Assembly: GCA_024641665.1 (NCBI GenBank)
Contig: JAHECP010000007.1
Span: 21,847-77,135 of the forward strand
From: Acidobacteriota bacterium
Lineage (GTDB): Bacteria; Acidobacteriota; Vicinamibacteria; Vicinamibacterales; JAHECP01
Reading direction: 5' to 3'
DNA: 55,289 nt
This document shows, piece by piece, positions 8,642 through 16,948 of the stretch. Within the stretch, counting starts at the first letter, position 1. Every line of letters begins with the position of its first letter. The notes beneath the pieces are model-generated. The model ran no database searches and was not told where the DNA came from. It was given only the letters and a program-made list of their open reading frames with translations. Position numbers and translations under genes: made by a program.

Positions 8642-9996
8642 TGCACGACCTCCTTCTCGACGATGGCGTTGACGCGGCCGGCGGCCGCAATCTGGTCTCC
8701 CCTCGCCTGCGCCAGCGCGCTCGCCGCGAGCAGCTCGCGGGCGCGCGCCCGCAGCAGGTCGTCGACGGTGCTGGCGCCGGTGTCGTAGCGGATCTGCTCG
8801 ATGTGCGCCGCCTCGGCGGCGGCGGCGATGCGCGCCCGCGCGGCCGCCACGGTCTCGCGGGAGGCGTCCAGGCGGGCGAGCGCCTCGACGAGCTGCGCCT
8901 GGCGGTCGAGGCGCGCCTTGAGGGCGGCCTGGTCCGCCGCGCGCTCGGCTTCGCGGGCGGCCGCCAGGTCCGCGTGGCGCGCGCCGCCGTTGAAGAGTGG
9001 CACGGAGACCGCCAGCGACACGTCCCACGTGGTGAACTGTTCGCCGAGCGAGAGACCGTCGTTCGCCATCAGGTTGCCGCGGAGCGCCACCGAAGGCAGC
9101 ATCGCGCCCCGCGCGGCGCGCACGCCAGCCGCCGCCTGCGCGACCACGAGGTCCGTGCGCCGTACCGGCGAGCTGGCCTGGACGAGGCCGGTGAGCTCCG
9201 CCCGTGCCGCCGTGAGCTGCGGCTCGCCGGCGGGCAACGGATCGACGTCGAGCGACAGCGACGGATCGCGGCCGACGAGCGCCAGAAGCAGGCCCTGCAC
9301 CCGCGCCCGCTCGGCGGCGACCGCCGCGCGGCGGGCATGCGCGTCCTGAATCTCCTCGTCCAGCTTCAGCAGATCCAGACCGGGGCGCCGACCCTGGTCC
9401 ACCATGAGCGAGACCTTTTGACGGGTGGCGTCGAGCGCGGTCAGGGTCTGGTCGATCGCCTGCGAGACCGCGTCGAGCGCCTGGGCCCCCGCGTAGAGCG
9501 AGGTCGCGTTCGCGCGCACTTCCCAGCGGCTCCCCTCGAGGAGCAGCACCGCTTGATCGGCCTGGAGGCGTGAGGACTCCGTGGCCGCCGCGAGGCGGCC
9601 GCCGAGGTAGAGCGGAAGCTGGAAGGTCAGGCCGTAGTGGAGCTGATCGCGGTCCCACGGGAGCCCCGCGAAACCCGTCGGCCCGAAGAGCTGGAGGGCG
9701 AACGGGCGGATGGGCTGGTCGTCCTGATAGCGCGAGTACAGAGCGACGGCGTCGACCTGGCCCCATCGGCCGCGCGCGACCGCGTCGGCCTTCCAGCGGG
9801 CGGCGCGCTCCTGCGCAGCCGCGGTGGCGAGGGCCGGAGTGTTCTTCAGCGCGTCATCGATCGCCTGGTCCAGCGTAAGATGCACGGCCGCAGCCTGGGC
9901 GGCCGTCTGGTCGCCTGTCACCGCGGAGCCAGGCGGAAGGGCGAGCACCGGCGGCGTGAGCGTCAGCGCCAGCGAGAGCACGAGGACCGGGTTCAT
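8638..9996 (-). CDS. TolC-family outer-membrane efflux channel
   Basis: A 452-residue outer-membrane protein with a signal peptide (residues 1 to about 20) and the duplicated TolC architecture: LTLDQAIDDALKNTP near the N-terminus, then long alanine-rich helices, then a second copy beginning around LRGNLMANDG. It forms the trimeric exit duct for the RND pump. Its start overlaps the TetR gene stop by four bases and its stop overlaps the adaptor start by four bases, so the three genes are tightly coupled. Confidence 0.92.
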   Translation of the reverse strand: MNPVLVLSLALTLTPPVLALPPGSAVTGDQTAAQAAAVHLTLDQAIDDALKNTPALATAAAQERAARWKADAVARGRWGQVDAVALYSRYQDDQPIRPFALQLFGPTGFAGLPWDRDQLHYGLTFQLPLYLGGRLAAATESSRLQADQAVLLLEGSRWEVRANATSLYAGAQALDAVSQAIDQTLTALDATRQKVSLMVDQGRRPGLDLLKLDEEIQDAHARRAAVAAERARVQGLLLALVGRDPSLSLDVDPLPAGEPQLTAARAELTGLVQASSPVRRTDLVVAQAAAGVRAARGAMLPSVALRGNLMANDGLSLGEQFTTWDVSLAVSVPLFNGGARHADLAAAREAERAADQAALKARLDRQAQLVEALARLDASRETVAAARARIAAAAEAAHIEQIRYDTGASTVDDLLRARARELLAASALAQARGDQIAAAGRVNAIVEKEVVQ

Positions 9997-10637
9997 CGGA
10001 GTGTCCTCCCCGACCCGAGCACCTGCAGCACGAAGGGCACGATCTCGGCCGCGACGCGGCGCTCCAGGGCGCGGTTCGCGATCAGACGATGCTCGATGGC
10101 CATGCCGGCCGGGACGCCGAGCAGCAGCATCGCGACCGTCTCGGGCTGCGCGGTCGCCGGGAGCTCCCCTCGGTCCATCCCGTCCTTCACGAGGCGCTGG
10201 AGGATGCCGACGTAGCGCTGCATGATGCCGCGCATGCGGCGGAGGAGGACCGGGTCGCCGGAAGCCGAAGCTTCCGCGAGCAGCAGGATGGGCAGGCTGT
10301 TCTTCTCGAGCACGAGGCCCAGATGGTGCTCGAGGATGCGCGCGATCCGGTCGGCCGGTGCGAGACCATCCTCGGCGGAGATCGTCTCGACCCGCCGGAC
10401 CAGGCGGGTCTCGAGGCGGGCCATGAGGGCGAGGAGCAGGGCCTGCTTGGTCGGGAAGTGCCGGTAGATGGCGGCCTCGGAGAACCCCACCCGCGCCGCG
10501 ATCTTCTTCATCGTCAGCTCGGCGAGGCCGGTCGAGGCGGCGAGCTCCAGGGCGCGGTCGAGGATGTCCTCCTGCCGTTCCGGGGAGGGCATCCGGCGGC
10601 GGGCCGGGCGGGCGCGACCGTCAAGTAAGTTAGTCAT
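9993..10637 (-). CDS. TetR/AcrR family repressor of the efflux operon
   Basis: A 214-residue repressor. The helix-turn-helix lies at about residues 20-65 (RQEDILDRALELAAS, then MKKIAARVGFSEAAIYRHFPTKQALL), followed by an all-helical ligand domain. It is the first gene of the efflux operon and almost certainly autoregulates it, since a perfect inverted repeat covers its own start (10623-10646). A GTG at 10640 or the ATG at 10592 are alternative starts. With the strong promoter just upstream, transcription would begin at about 10640, so initiation at 10637 would be leaderless. Confidence 0.9.
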   Translation of the reverse strand: MTNLLDGRARPARRRMPSPERQEDILDRALELAASTGLAELTMKKIAARVGFSEAAIYRHFPTKQALLLALMARLETRLVRRVETISAEDGLAPADRIARILEHHLGLVLEKNSLPILLLAEASASGDPVLLRRMRGIMQRYVGILQRLVKDGMDRGELPATAQPETVAMLLLGVPAGMAIEHRLIANRALERRVAAEIVPFVLQVLGSGRTLR

Positions 10638-10675
10638 CACTTACTTAAGATACACGCGCGCCCCCGCCCTGTCAA
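10623..10675 (-). promoter_or_regulatory. Promoter and TetR operator of the efflux operon
   Basis: On the minus strand TTGACA (10675-10670) and TATCTT (10652-10647) are separated by exactly 17 bp. Directly downstream is a perfect inverted repeat, AAGTAAGT (10623-10630), 8-bp spacer, ACTTACTT (10639-10646). The operator covers the predicted transcription start, a standard TetR repression geometry. Confidence 0.8.
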
Positions 10676-10679
10676 GGGA

Positions 10680-10714
10680 GGGCCGGCGGACAGGGGGGCG
10701 GCGGACGCCGGCCC
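10680..10714. terminator. Hairpin between TetR promoter and CocE-type gene
   Basis: GGGCCGGCG (10680-10688) pairs with CGCCGGCCC (10706-10714) in a 9-bp stem. It is about 100 bp beyond the stop codon of the CocE-type hydrolase gene on the minus-strand side nearest the efflux promoter, so it may insulate the two units. No U-tract. Confidence 0.35.
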
Positions 10715-10814
10715 CCACGGGGTGTGTCGGTACGTAGTGCCGGGCTTCCGCCTTCGCTGAAGCTACGGCGGACCGCCAAAGCCTCGGCGGAGGCGGTCGG
10801 CCCGGCCAGGACAT

Positions 10815-12773
10815 TCAGCGCGTGACGACCGTGATCGTCACCTGCGACGGGTACTGCTTGGAGTGGTGGACGACGTTGTGCGCCACCACGGCCTTGTCCT
10901 CGTCGTAGTTCCGGCCGCCGGTGTTCAGGTTGCGGTCGAAGCGCGGGAAATTGCTGCTCGACACCTCGATGCGCAGCCGGTGGCCGGCCTCGAAGTAGTC
11001 GCTCGTCGTGAGCGGCTGCAGCGTGACCTTGTAGACCTTGCCCGGCTCCATCCACACCTCGGGCTTGTCGTAGCCGTCGCGGTAGCGCATGCGCTGGATC
11101 GACTCGTCGAGGTTGTAGGCGCGGCCGTCCGGGTAGACGTCGATCGCCTTCACGGTGAAGTCCGTGTCCTTCGCGTCCGATGACACGTAGAGCGTGGGCG
11201 TGATCGGCCCGCTCACCTCGACGCCCTCCTTGAAGGGCTCCGACGTGTAGACGAGGATGTCGGCGCGCGCCTCCATCTTGCGCTGGTCGAACGCGCCGCC
11301 CGCGACGGCGTTGCCCGTGCAGCACACGTTGCCGCCGTAGGACAGGACGGGGTTCGTCGGGTCGTAGGTGAACGCGTCGGGCTTGTCAGCCGCGGCCGGC
11401 TCGAGCGTCAGCGCGCCGTCGCCGAAGATCGAGTTGGCCTGGCCGTCGCTCGAGAGGTAGAACGTCATCGGCTGCGCGCCCTGAGGCGGCCAGGTGTCGG
11501 ACGTCTTCCAGGTGTTCGAGCCCATCACGAAGTAGGTCACCTTGGGCTGCGTGGCCATCCGCCCGCTCGTCTCGCCCTTCAGGAAGCGGTCGAAGAAGCC
11601 GTAGATCAGGTCCTCGTAGTCGTACCGGGCGTCGCCCATGCTGCGCTCGCCGACGACGGTGTCCTCGGTCGCGCGTGTGTAGGAGCAGTGCAGGGTCGGC
11701 GCAATAATCGCCCACTGCTCGTCGGCCACCTCGGGCCTCGCGGTCTTCCGGACGTAGTTGAACGTGGCGAGGTTCGGCCCCACCGACACGTCGTACCAGG
11801 ACATGAACCACAGGCCGGGCACGTCGATGATCATGTCGTCGTGGAACAGGCCGCCCTTGTACCAGGCCGGGTCGTTCGGCGCGCGCTCGATCATCGCCCC
11901 GCCGGTGTTCACCGGCATCTTGTCGGCGAAGATCCCGCGCGGGCCGTCCACCGCGCGGAGGATGTCGCGCACGGGCAGGTGCCACAGGGCCTTCGACCAG
12001 TCCACCGGCGGCATCTGCGGGGCGAGGTCGAAGAGCCGCGACGCCTCGATCAGGTCTTCCTGCGACGTGTCACGCGGGAACATGGGCCGCACCTGGTTCT
12101 GCTCGCCGTAGATCCACGTGATGAAGAGCATCTGCACCGCACCGCCGCGGTACCAGTTGCCCTGTTCCCAGTACGGTTTCATGCGGCCGACGCCGGCGCC
12201 GAAGCCCTGCACGTTCATGGCGGCGAACGCCGGGTTCCCCTGCGCCGCGACGCCCATCTGGTACTCCGCCGTGGACGAGCAGCCCGTCGTCCCGACCTTG
12301 CCGTTCGACCACGACTGGCTGGAGATCCACGAGATGGCGTCGTAGCCGTCGGTGAGCGGCGGGCCGAGGATGTCGTAGTTGCCCTCGGAGAAGAAATGGC
12401 CGCGCTCGTTCTGCACGACGTAGGCGTAGCCGTGCTCGACGGCCGTGATGGCCGCCGTCACGTTGCCCGGCACGCCGTTCCGCACGTCCCAGTAGTTGAA
12501 GTTGTACGGCGTACGCACGAAGATGGTCGGCACCTTCTTCGACAGGTCCTTCGGCCGGTAGATGTCGGTGGCCAGCCGCACGCCGTCGCGCATCGGCATC
12601 ATGACCTTCCGATCGACGATGGCGATCGACTCCAGCTTCTTCTCCATCGCCCGCCGCTCCTCAGCCTGCTGCGGCGTGAGGGCGCCGCGCTGGGCGACGA
12701 GCGTCCCGGTGGCGGCGACGAGCAGGGCGGCGACAACGGCGGCGAACAGGCGGCGAATCGAGATCGTGTGCAT
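10815..12773 (-). CDS. Exported CocE/NonD-type hydrolase (Xaa-Pro dipeptidyl-peptidase S15 family)
   Basis: A 652-residue exported hydrolase. The signal peptide covers residues 1 to about 28 (ending LVAQ). The S15 core begins with [19 protein letters not shown] and [11 protein letters not shown]. The nucleophile lies in [15 protein letters not shown], where the usual GxSYxG elbow is GCSST. The C-terminal galactose-binding-like jelly roll carries the family signatures around [23 protein letters not shown] and [19 protein letters not shown]. Relatives cleave cocaine-type esters, acyl-amides or X-Pro dipeptides; the substrate here is unknown. The start at 12773 precedes a clean signal peptide; the longer ORF upstream overlaps the divergent gene and is not real. 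Confidence 0.88.
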   Translation of the reverse strand: MHTISIRRLFAAVVAALLVAATGTLVAQRGALTPQQAEERRAMEKKLESIAIVDRKVMMPMRDGVRLATDIYRPKDLSKKVPTIFVRTPYNFNYWDVRNGVPGNVTAAITAVEHGYAYVVQNERGHFFSEGNYDILGPPLTDGYDAISWISSQSWSNGKVGTTGCSSTAEYQMGVAAQGNPAFAAMNVQGFGAGVGRMKPYWEQGNWYRGGAVQMLFITWIYGEQNQVRPMFPRDTSQEDLIEASRLFDLAPQMPPVDWSKALWHLPVRDILRAVDGPRGIFADKMPVNTGGAMIERAPNDPAWYKGGLFHDDMIIDVPGLWFMSWYDVSVGPNLATFNYVRKTARPEVADEQWAIIAPTLHCSYTRATEDTVVGERSMGDARYDYEDLIYGFFDRFLKGETSGRMATQPKVTYFVMGSNTWKTSDTWPPQGAQPMTFYLSSDGQANSIFGDGALTLEPAAADKPDAFTYDPTNPVLSYGGNVCCTGNAVAGGAFDQRKMEARADILVYTSEPFKEGVEVSGPITPTLYVSSDAKDTDFTVKAIDVYPDGRAYNLDESIQRMRYRDGYDKPEVWMEPGKVYKVTLQPLTTSDYFEAGHRLRIEVSSSNFPRFDRNLNTGGRNYDEDKAVVAHNVVHHSKQYPSQVTITVVTR

Positions 12774-12887
12774 GGCGGTCCCCAGAATGTTGATGCCGGC
12801 CGGTGATGTCCCGCACATCTTACACTCGGTGGCGCCCGAACGCCGTCCGCGCCCGTCCGTTTGCATTGCGGCGGGCGGTTCGGCAGA

Positions 12888-13775
12888 ATGCCGGGCATGC
12901 ACCTGGCACTTCTTCTCCTCACCCTGGTGCCGGTCGCGGCGCCGGCCCGGGCCCAGACGCACGCCCTCGACGCGGCCAAGGCCGCCGTCGAGCAGCGGAT
13001 CGCCGCGAGCGGCGCCGAGGTGGCCATCGCCTTCCGCACGCTCGACGGCAGGCAGGAGTGGCTCCTCCGCCCGGACGACATCTTCCACGCCGCCAGCACG
13101 ATGAAGATCCCCGTGATGATCGAGCTCTTCCACCAAGTGCGGGAGGGCAAGGTCACGCTGGACGACCCGCTGCTGGTCAAGAACGAGTTCCACAGCATCG
13201 TGGACGGCTCGGTCTACCAGCTCGGCGCCGGAGACGACTCGGAGGCGGATCTCTACAAGGCCGAGGGCGAGACGCGCACGCTCGGCAACCTGTGCGAGCT
13301 GATGATCACGGTCAGCAGCAACTTCGCCACCAACCTGCTCATCGAGAGGCTGGGCGTCGAGAACATCCGCGCCACGGTTCACGCGCTCGACGCCGACGGC
13401 ATGAACGTGCTGCGGGGCGTCGAGGACGACAAGGCCTACGAGAAGGGCCTGAACAACACGACGACGGCCCGCGCGCTGATGGTGCTGCTCACGGCCATCG
13501 CCGACGGCAAGGCCGTGGACGCGGTCGCGTCACGCCAGATGGTCGAGATCCTGAAGCGCCAGCATTTCAACGAGGCAATCCCGGCGGGCCTGCCGCCCGG
13601 CACGCCCGTGGCGCACAAGACGGGCGAGATCACCAAGATCCACCACGACGCGGCCATCGTCTACGCGCCCCGCCCGTTCGTCCTGGTGATCCTCGTGCGC
13701 GGGATTCAGGACGACAAGGTGAGCGGCGCGCTGATGTCCGACATCGCGCGGACACTGTACGGGGCGATCGAGTAG
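12888..13775 (+). CDS. Exported class A beta-lactamase-like serine hydrolase
   Basis: A 295-residue protein with a signal peptide (to about residue 22). It carries the class A set: STMK at 70-73 (nucleophile and general base), SSN at 143-145 in place of SDN, the omega-loop ExxLN as EKGLN (185-189) and KTG at 244-246. With these intact it is plausibly active on beta-lactams, although Acidobacteria also have many class A-fold hydrolases of unknown substrate. The start is uncertain: ATG 12888 or 12897 both give good signal peptides, and neither has a clear ribosome-binding site. It is divergent from the CocE-type gene (114 bp apart). Confidence 0.82.
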   Translation: MPGMHLALLLLTLVPVAAPARAQTHALDAAKAAVEQRIAASGAEVAIAFRTLDGRQEWLLRPDDIFHAASTMKIPVMIELFHQVREGKVTLDDPLLVKNEFHSIVDGSVYQLGAGDDSEADLYKAEGETRTLGNLCELMITVSSNFATNLLIERLGVENIRATVHALDADGMNVLRGVEDDKAYEKGLNNTTTARALMVLLTAIADGKAVDAVASRQMVEILKRQHFNEAIPAGLPPGTPVAHKTGEITKIHHDAAIVYAPRPFVLVILVRGIQDDKVSGALMSDIARTLYGAIE

Positions 13776-13942
13776 GGGCTGGGCGCTGGACGGCTCAGGG
13801 CTCACGGCTTAGCACACCGGAAGTACCCGGCACGCTGCAGATGTGCGCAGACGTGGCCCCACACCCGGGTGGGATCGGTTGGCATGGACTTCGCACTTTG
13901 CGAAACGGGCAGACCGGCGCCTCGTTCACTGGGGAGGGCCGA

Positions 13943-14467
13943 ATGACAACCGGAGACTGGTTTGCGGTGACGAGCGGACAGGCGCTGCGTTTCTTCTTCG
14001 AGCGCCTCAAGGACGTCAGCGGAGAAGAGGACGCCTCGGCGAACGAACTGCTGTACAACGCCAGCGTCCTCGCGCACTTCGCCTCGACGTCCACCGCGTC
14101 GACGACGACGTTTCCCGCCACGCCGGCCAGCCTCTCCACCGTCTTCGACGTGTTCGTGCTGGACTGCAGCCACCATGCCGACCCGGAGCTCGCCGAGGCC
14201 GCGGCGGCGCAGTGTCTGCTGCTCACCGGGTTCTTTCAGGATCAGCTTCGCCGCCGGCACAACGTCGAGTGGTACGCCTCGCTGGGCGCCGGCTTCTACG
14301 ACGCGGCAGCGCAGTACGCGACCGACCGCACCCGCGCGCGCATGATGCAGACGATGGCCCGGAAGTTCGGGCTCTGGCGCACGCGCCAGCATCGTCTGGC
14401 GACCGAGCTGCGCGACGAGTCGCGGCTCCTGCGCGGCGCCATTCCCGAACCACCGTCCATCATGTAA
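13943..14467 (+). CDS. Hypothetical helical protein, 174 residues
   Basis: I do not recognise the family. The start at 13943 is supported by GGGGAGGG 5 bp upstream. The protein has no signal peptide or membrane span. It looks mostly alpha-helical and is rich in Ala, Arg and Phe, with a distinctive central segment DCSHHADPELAEAAAAQ and a basic C-terminus (RKFGLWRTRQHRLATELRDE). It may be a small cytoplasmic helical bundle. It is followed after 29 bp by the convergent gamma-glutamyltransferase gene. Confidence 0.7.
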   Translation: MTTGDWFAVTSGQALRFFFERLKDVSGEEDASANELLYNASVLAHFASTSTASTTTFPATPASLSTVFDVFVLDCSHHADPELAEAAAAQCLLLTGFFQDQLRRRHNVEWYASLGAGFYDAAAQYATDRTRARMMQTMARKFGLWRTRQHRLATELRDESRLLRGAIPEPPSIM

Positions 14468-14496
14468 GCGCCGCCGGCCCCGGAAGGACGACGCGC

Positions 14497-16260
14497 TCAA
14501 TACCCCGCCGCCAGGCCGTGCGCGCGGGGATCGACCATCCCCTCCCATCCGCCCGGCACGCGGCGGATCGCCGTCAGCGTCCCGGTCGGACCGGGCTGGG
14601 TCGTGTAGCCCATCTTCTCCAGGGCCTCGACGACGTTCGCACCGACCCCGCCCTTCTCGTACTCGATCCGGTCCGGCAGCGCCTGGTCGTGGATCCGCGG
14701 CGCGCCCAGGGCGTCGGCCAGCGACATGTTGTGATCGATCACGTTCACAATCGCCTGGACGACGGCCGTAATGATGCGCGGGCCGCCACGGCCGCCGACG
14801 AGCATGAGCACCGAGCCGTCGGTGTCGAGCACGATCGTCGGCGACATGGCCGACAGCGGGCGCTTTCGGGGCGCGATGGCGTTGGCCTCGCCCTGCACGA
14901 GGCCGAACTGGTTCGGCGTGCCGGGCTTGGCCGCGAAGTCGTCCATCTCGTTGTTGAGGAAGAAGCCCGCGCCCGGCACCCACACGCCGGATCCATACAG
15001 GCTGTTGATCGTCGTCGTGATCGCCACGGCGTCGCCCTGTCGATCGACGACGACGTAGTTGGTCGTCTGGCGACCTTCGTGCGGCGCGGCCTGCAGCGTG
15101 GCGGTCGGCGTCGCGCGGTCGTCGGCGATGCGCGCGCGCAGCGTGCGCGCGTAGTCCTTGCTCGTCAGCTGGCCGACCGGATCGGCGACGAAGGCCGGGT
15201 CGCCGAGGTCCTTGTTGCGGTCGATGAAGGCGAGCTGGAACGCGCTCCCCAGCCGGTGCAGCGCCTCGGCGCTGCCCCAGGGCGCCGGCTCGGGCCACGT
15301 CTCCAGGATGTTCAGGCTCTCGGCCACCGTCACGCCACCCGATGACGAGGGCGGCATCGCGATGAGGCCGTGGCCGCGGTAGGACGACTCGATGGGCGTG
15401 CGCCACTCGGGCTTGTACGCCGCCAGATCGGCGGCCGTGATTGTGCCGCCGTGGCGCGTCATCTCCTGGTCCACCGCCGCCGCCACGGGCCCTTTGTAGA
15501 ACCCGTCGGCGCCCTGGTCGGCGATGCGCTGGAGCGTGTGGGCGAGGTCGGGCTGCACGAACGGCGTTCCGACGGCCGGCGGAACGCCGCCTGGCAGGAA
15601 GAGCGACGCGCCGTCGAACTGCGCGATCAGCTTCGCGTTGCGCTCGAGCGATCCGCGGAAGGCGTCGTCCACCTCGAAGCCGTCGCGGGCGAGGCGGATG
15701 GCCGGGGCCATCACCTTCTGCCGATCGAGCGTGCCGTACTTCTCGAGCAGCGCGAGCATCCCCGCGACGCTCCCCGGCACGCCCGACGCGCGGTAGCCGA
15801 CGAGCGACGCGTCGGTCGGCTTGCCGTCGGGACCGAGGTACATGTCGCGCGACGCCGCGGCCGGCGCCATCTCGCGGTAGTCGAGCGCCGCGCTCTTGCC
15901 GTCGGCCAGGCGGACGACGGCGTAGCCGCCGCCGCCGAGGTTGCCGGCCTCCGGGTAGGCGACGGCGAGCGCGAAGCCCACCGCCACGGCCGCGTCCACG
16001 GCGTTGCCGCCGGCCTTCAGGATCTCGACGCCGGCCTCGGTCGCCAGCGGACAGTTCGACGCCACCATGCCGTTCTCGGCGGTGGGCGCCGGAGCGCCGG
16101 GTTTGTACGTCCACTCAGCCGGGAAGCTCGCGAGCTCAATGTTGGCGGGACGCGCCGCCGGCGCCTGCCCGGCGGGGGATCGCCCGCACGACGTGACGAG
16201 GACAACAAAGGCCATGCCGGACGCCACGGCCAGACGGTGCCTCAGGACAGGTGATCGCAT
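14497..16260 (-). CDS. ggt: Gamma-glutamyltransferase (lipoprotein form)
   Basis: A 587-residue N-terminal-nucleophile hydrolase that transfers or hydrolyses the gamma-glutamyl group of glutathione outside the cytoplasm. The N-terminus has a lipobox, LVTSC, with C25 as lipidation site. Family motifs include NAVDAAVAVGFALAV (86-100), GNLGGGGY (106-113), PPSSSGG (303-309) and PLSAMSPTI. The autoprocessing site is T399 in QTTNYVVVD; most members have TTH here, so His is replaced by Asn. The oxyanion/lid motif YGSGVWVPGAGFFLNNEMDDF is kept. GAGGAG lies 9 bp before the start at 16260. Confidence 0.93.
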   Translation of the reverse strand: MRSPVLRHRLAVASGMAFVVLVTSCGRSPAGQAPAARPANIELASFPAEWTYKPGAPAPTAENGMVASNCPLATEAGVEILKAGGNAVDAAVAVGFALAVAYPEAGNLGGGGYAVVRLADGKSAALDYREMAPAAASRDMYLGPDGKPTDASLVGYRASGVPGSVAGMLALLEKYGTLDRQKVMAPAIRLARDGFEVDDAFRGSLERNAKLIAQFDGASLFLPGGVPPAVGTPFVQPDLAHTLQRIADQGADGFYKGPVAAAVDQEMTRHGGTITAADLAAYKPEWRTPIESSYRGHGLIAMPPSSSGGVTVAESLNILETWPEPAPWGSAEALHRLGSAFQLAFIDRNKDLGDPAFVADPVGQLTSKDYARTLRARIADDRATPTATLQAAPHEGRQTTNYVVVDRQGDAVAITTTINSLYGSGVWVPGAGFFLNNEMDDFAAKPGTPNQFGLVQGEANAIAPRKRPLSAMSPTIVLDTDGSVLMLVGGRGGPRIITAVVQAIVNVIDHNMSLADALGAPRIHDQALPDRIEYEKGGVGANVVEALEKMGYTTQPGPTGTLTAIRRVPGGWEGMVDPRAHGLAAGY

Positions 16261-16480
16261 GTTCGACGTCTCCTCGGTCGGTTCACGGGCTTCCAGCTTA
16301 GCAGCTACGGGCTGCGGGTGTCGGGCGCGGCCCGCGTCCGGTCGGCGGAGGGCTGACGCCGAGGGACGGCCCCGCAAAAACCGCATTTTCCGGGTAGCCC
16401 GACACACGCCGCTTCCCCTAGAATTGCTCCGGACCCCGCGCGGTCCTCCTCGGCGGTCCGGTCACGATTGGGGCGATCAG

Positions 16481-16948
16481 ATGAGCGCGATCAGCCTGAC
16501 GGTCAACGGGCGGTCGTACACGGTGGACGTGGATCCGGCAACCCCCCTGCTGTACGTGCTCAGCGACGAGCTGCAGCTGCGCGGGCCGAAGTTCGGATGC
16601 GGCCTCGCGCAGTGCGGCGCCTGCACCGTCATCGTGAGGGGCCAGGCGATCCGCTCCTGCGTGACGCCGGTGCGGACCGTGGCCGGCGCGGACATCACGA
16701 CGGTCGAGGGGCTGGGAACGATCGACCACCCGCACCCGCTTCAGCGGGCGTTCATCGAGGAGCAGGCGGCGCAATGCGGGTTCTGCCTCAACGGCGTCAT
16801 CCTGAATGCGAAAGCGTTCCTGGATCGGAATCCGAAAGCAACCGACGAGCAGATCGAACGGGCGATGGCGGGCGTGTTGTGCCGCTGTTTCGCGAACGTC
16901 AGGATGCTCCGGGCGATCAAGCGATACGCGCGGGAGATGGGCGCATGA
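16481..16948 (+). CDS. iorA: [2Fe-2S] subunit of isoquinoline 1-oxidoreductase-like molybdoenzyme
   Basis: A 155-residue ferredoxin-type small subunit. The plant-type cluster ligands are in FGCGLAQCGACTV, and the second cluster ligands are in QCGFCLNGV and LCRCF. It passes electrons from the molybdenum site of the large subunit to an acceptor. Its stop overlaps the start of the large-subunit gene (ATGA), so the two are coupled. There is no FAD-binding medium subunit, as is normal for the two-subunit isoquinoline/nicotinate/aldehyde dehydrogenase group. A TAGAAT -10-like element lies at 16419-16424. Confidence 0.9.
   Translation: MSAISLTVNGRSYTVDVDPATPLLYVLSDELQLRGPKFGCGLAQCGACTVIVRGQAIRSCVTPVRTVAGADITTVEGLGTIDHPHPLQRAFIEEQAAQCGFCLNGVILNAKAFLDRNPKATDEQIERAMAGVLCRCFANVRMLRAIKRYAREMGA

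Noticed and set aside
8642-9766. N-terminal extension of the adaptor frame
   Set aside because: It overlaps the whole TolC gene in another frame; the adaptor's own signal anchor begins at 8641 with an ATGA overlap.
12774-13382. N-terminal extension of the CocE-type hydrolase frame
   Set aside because: It runs antisense through the class A beta-lactamase-like gene, whose motifs are intact, and a good signal peptide begins at 12773.
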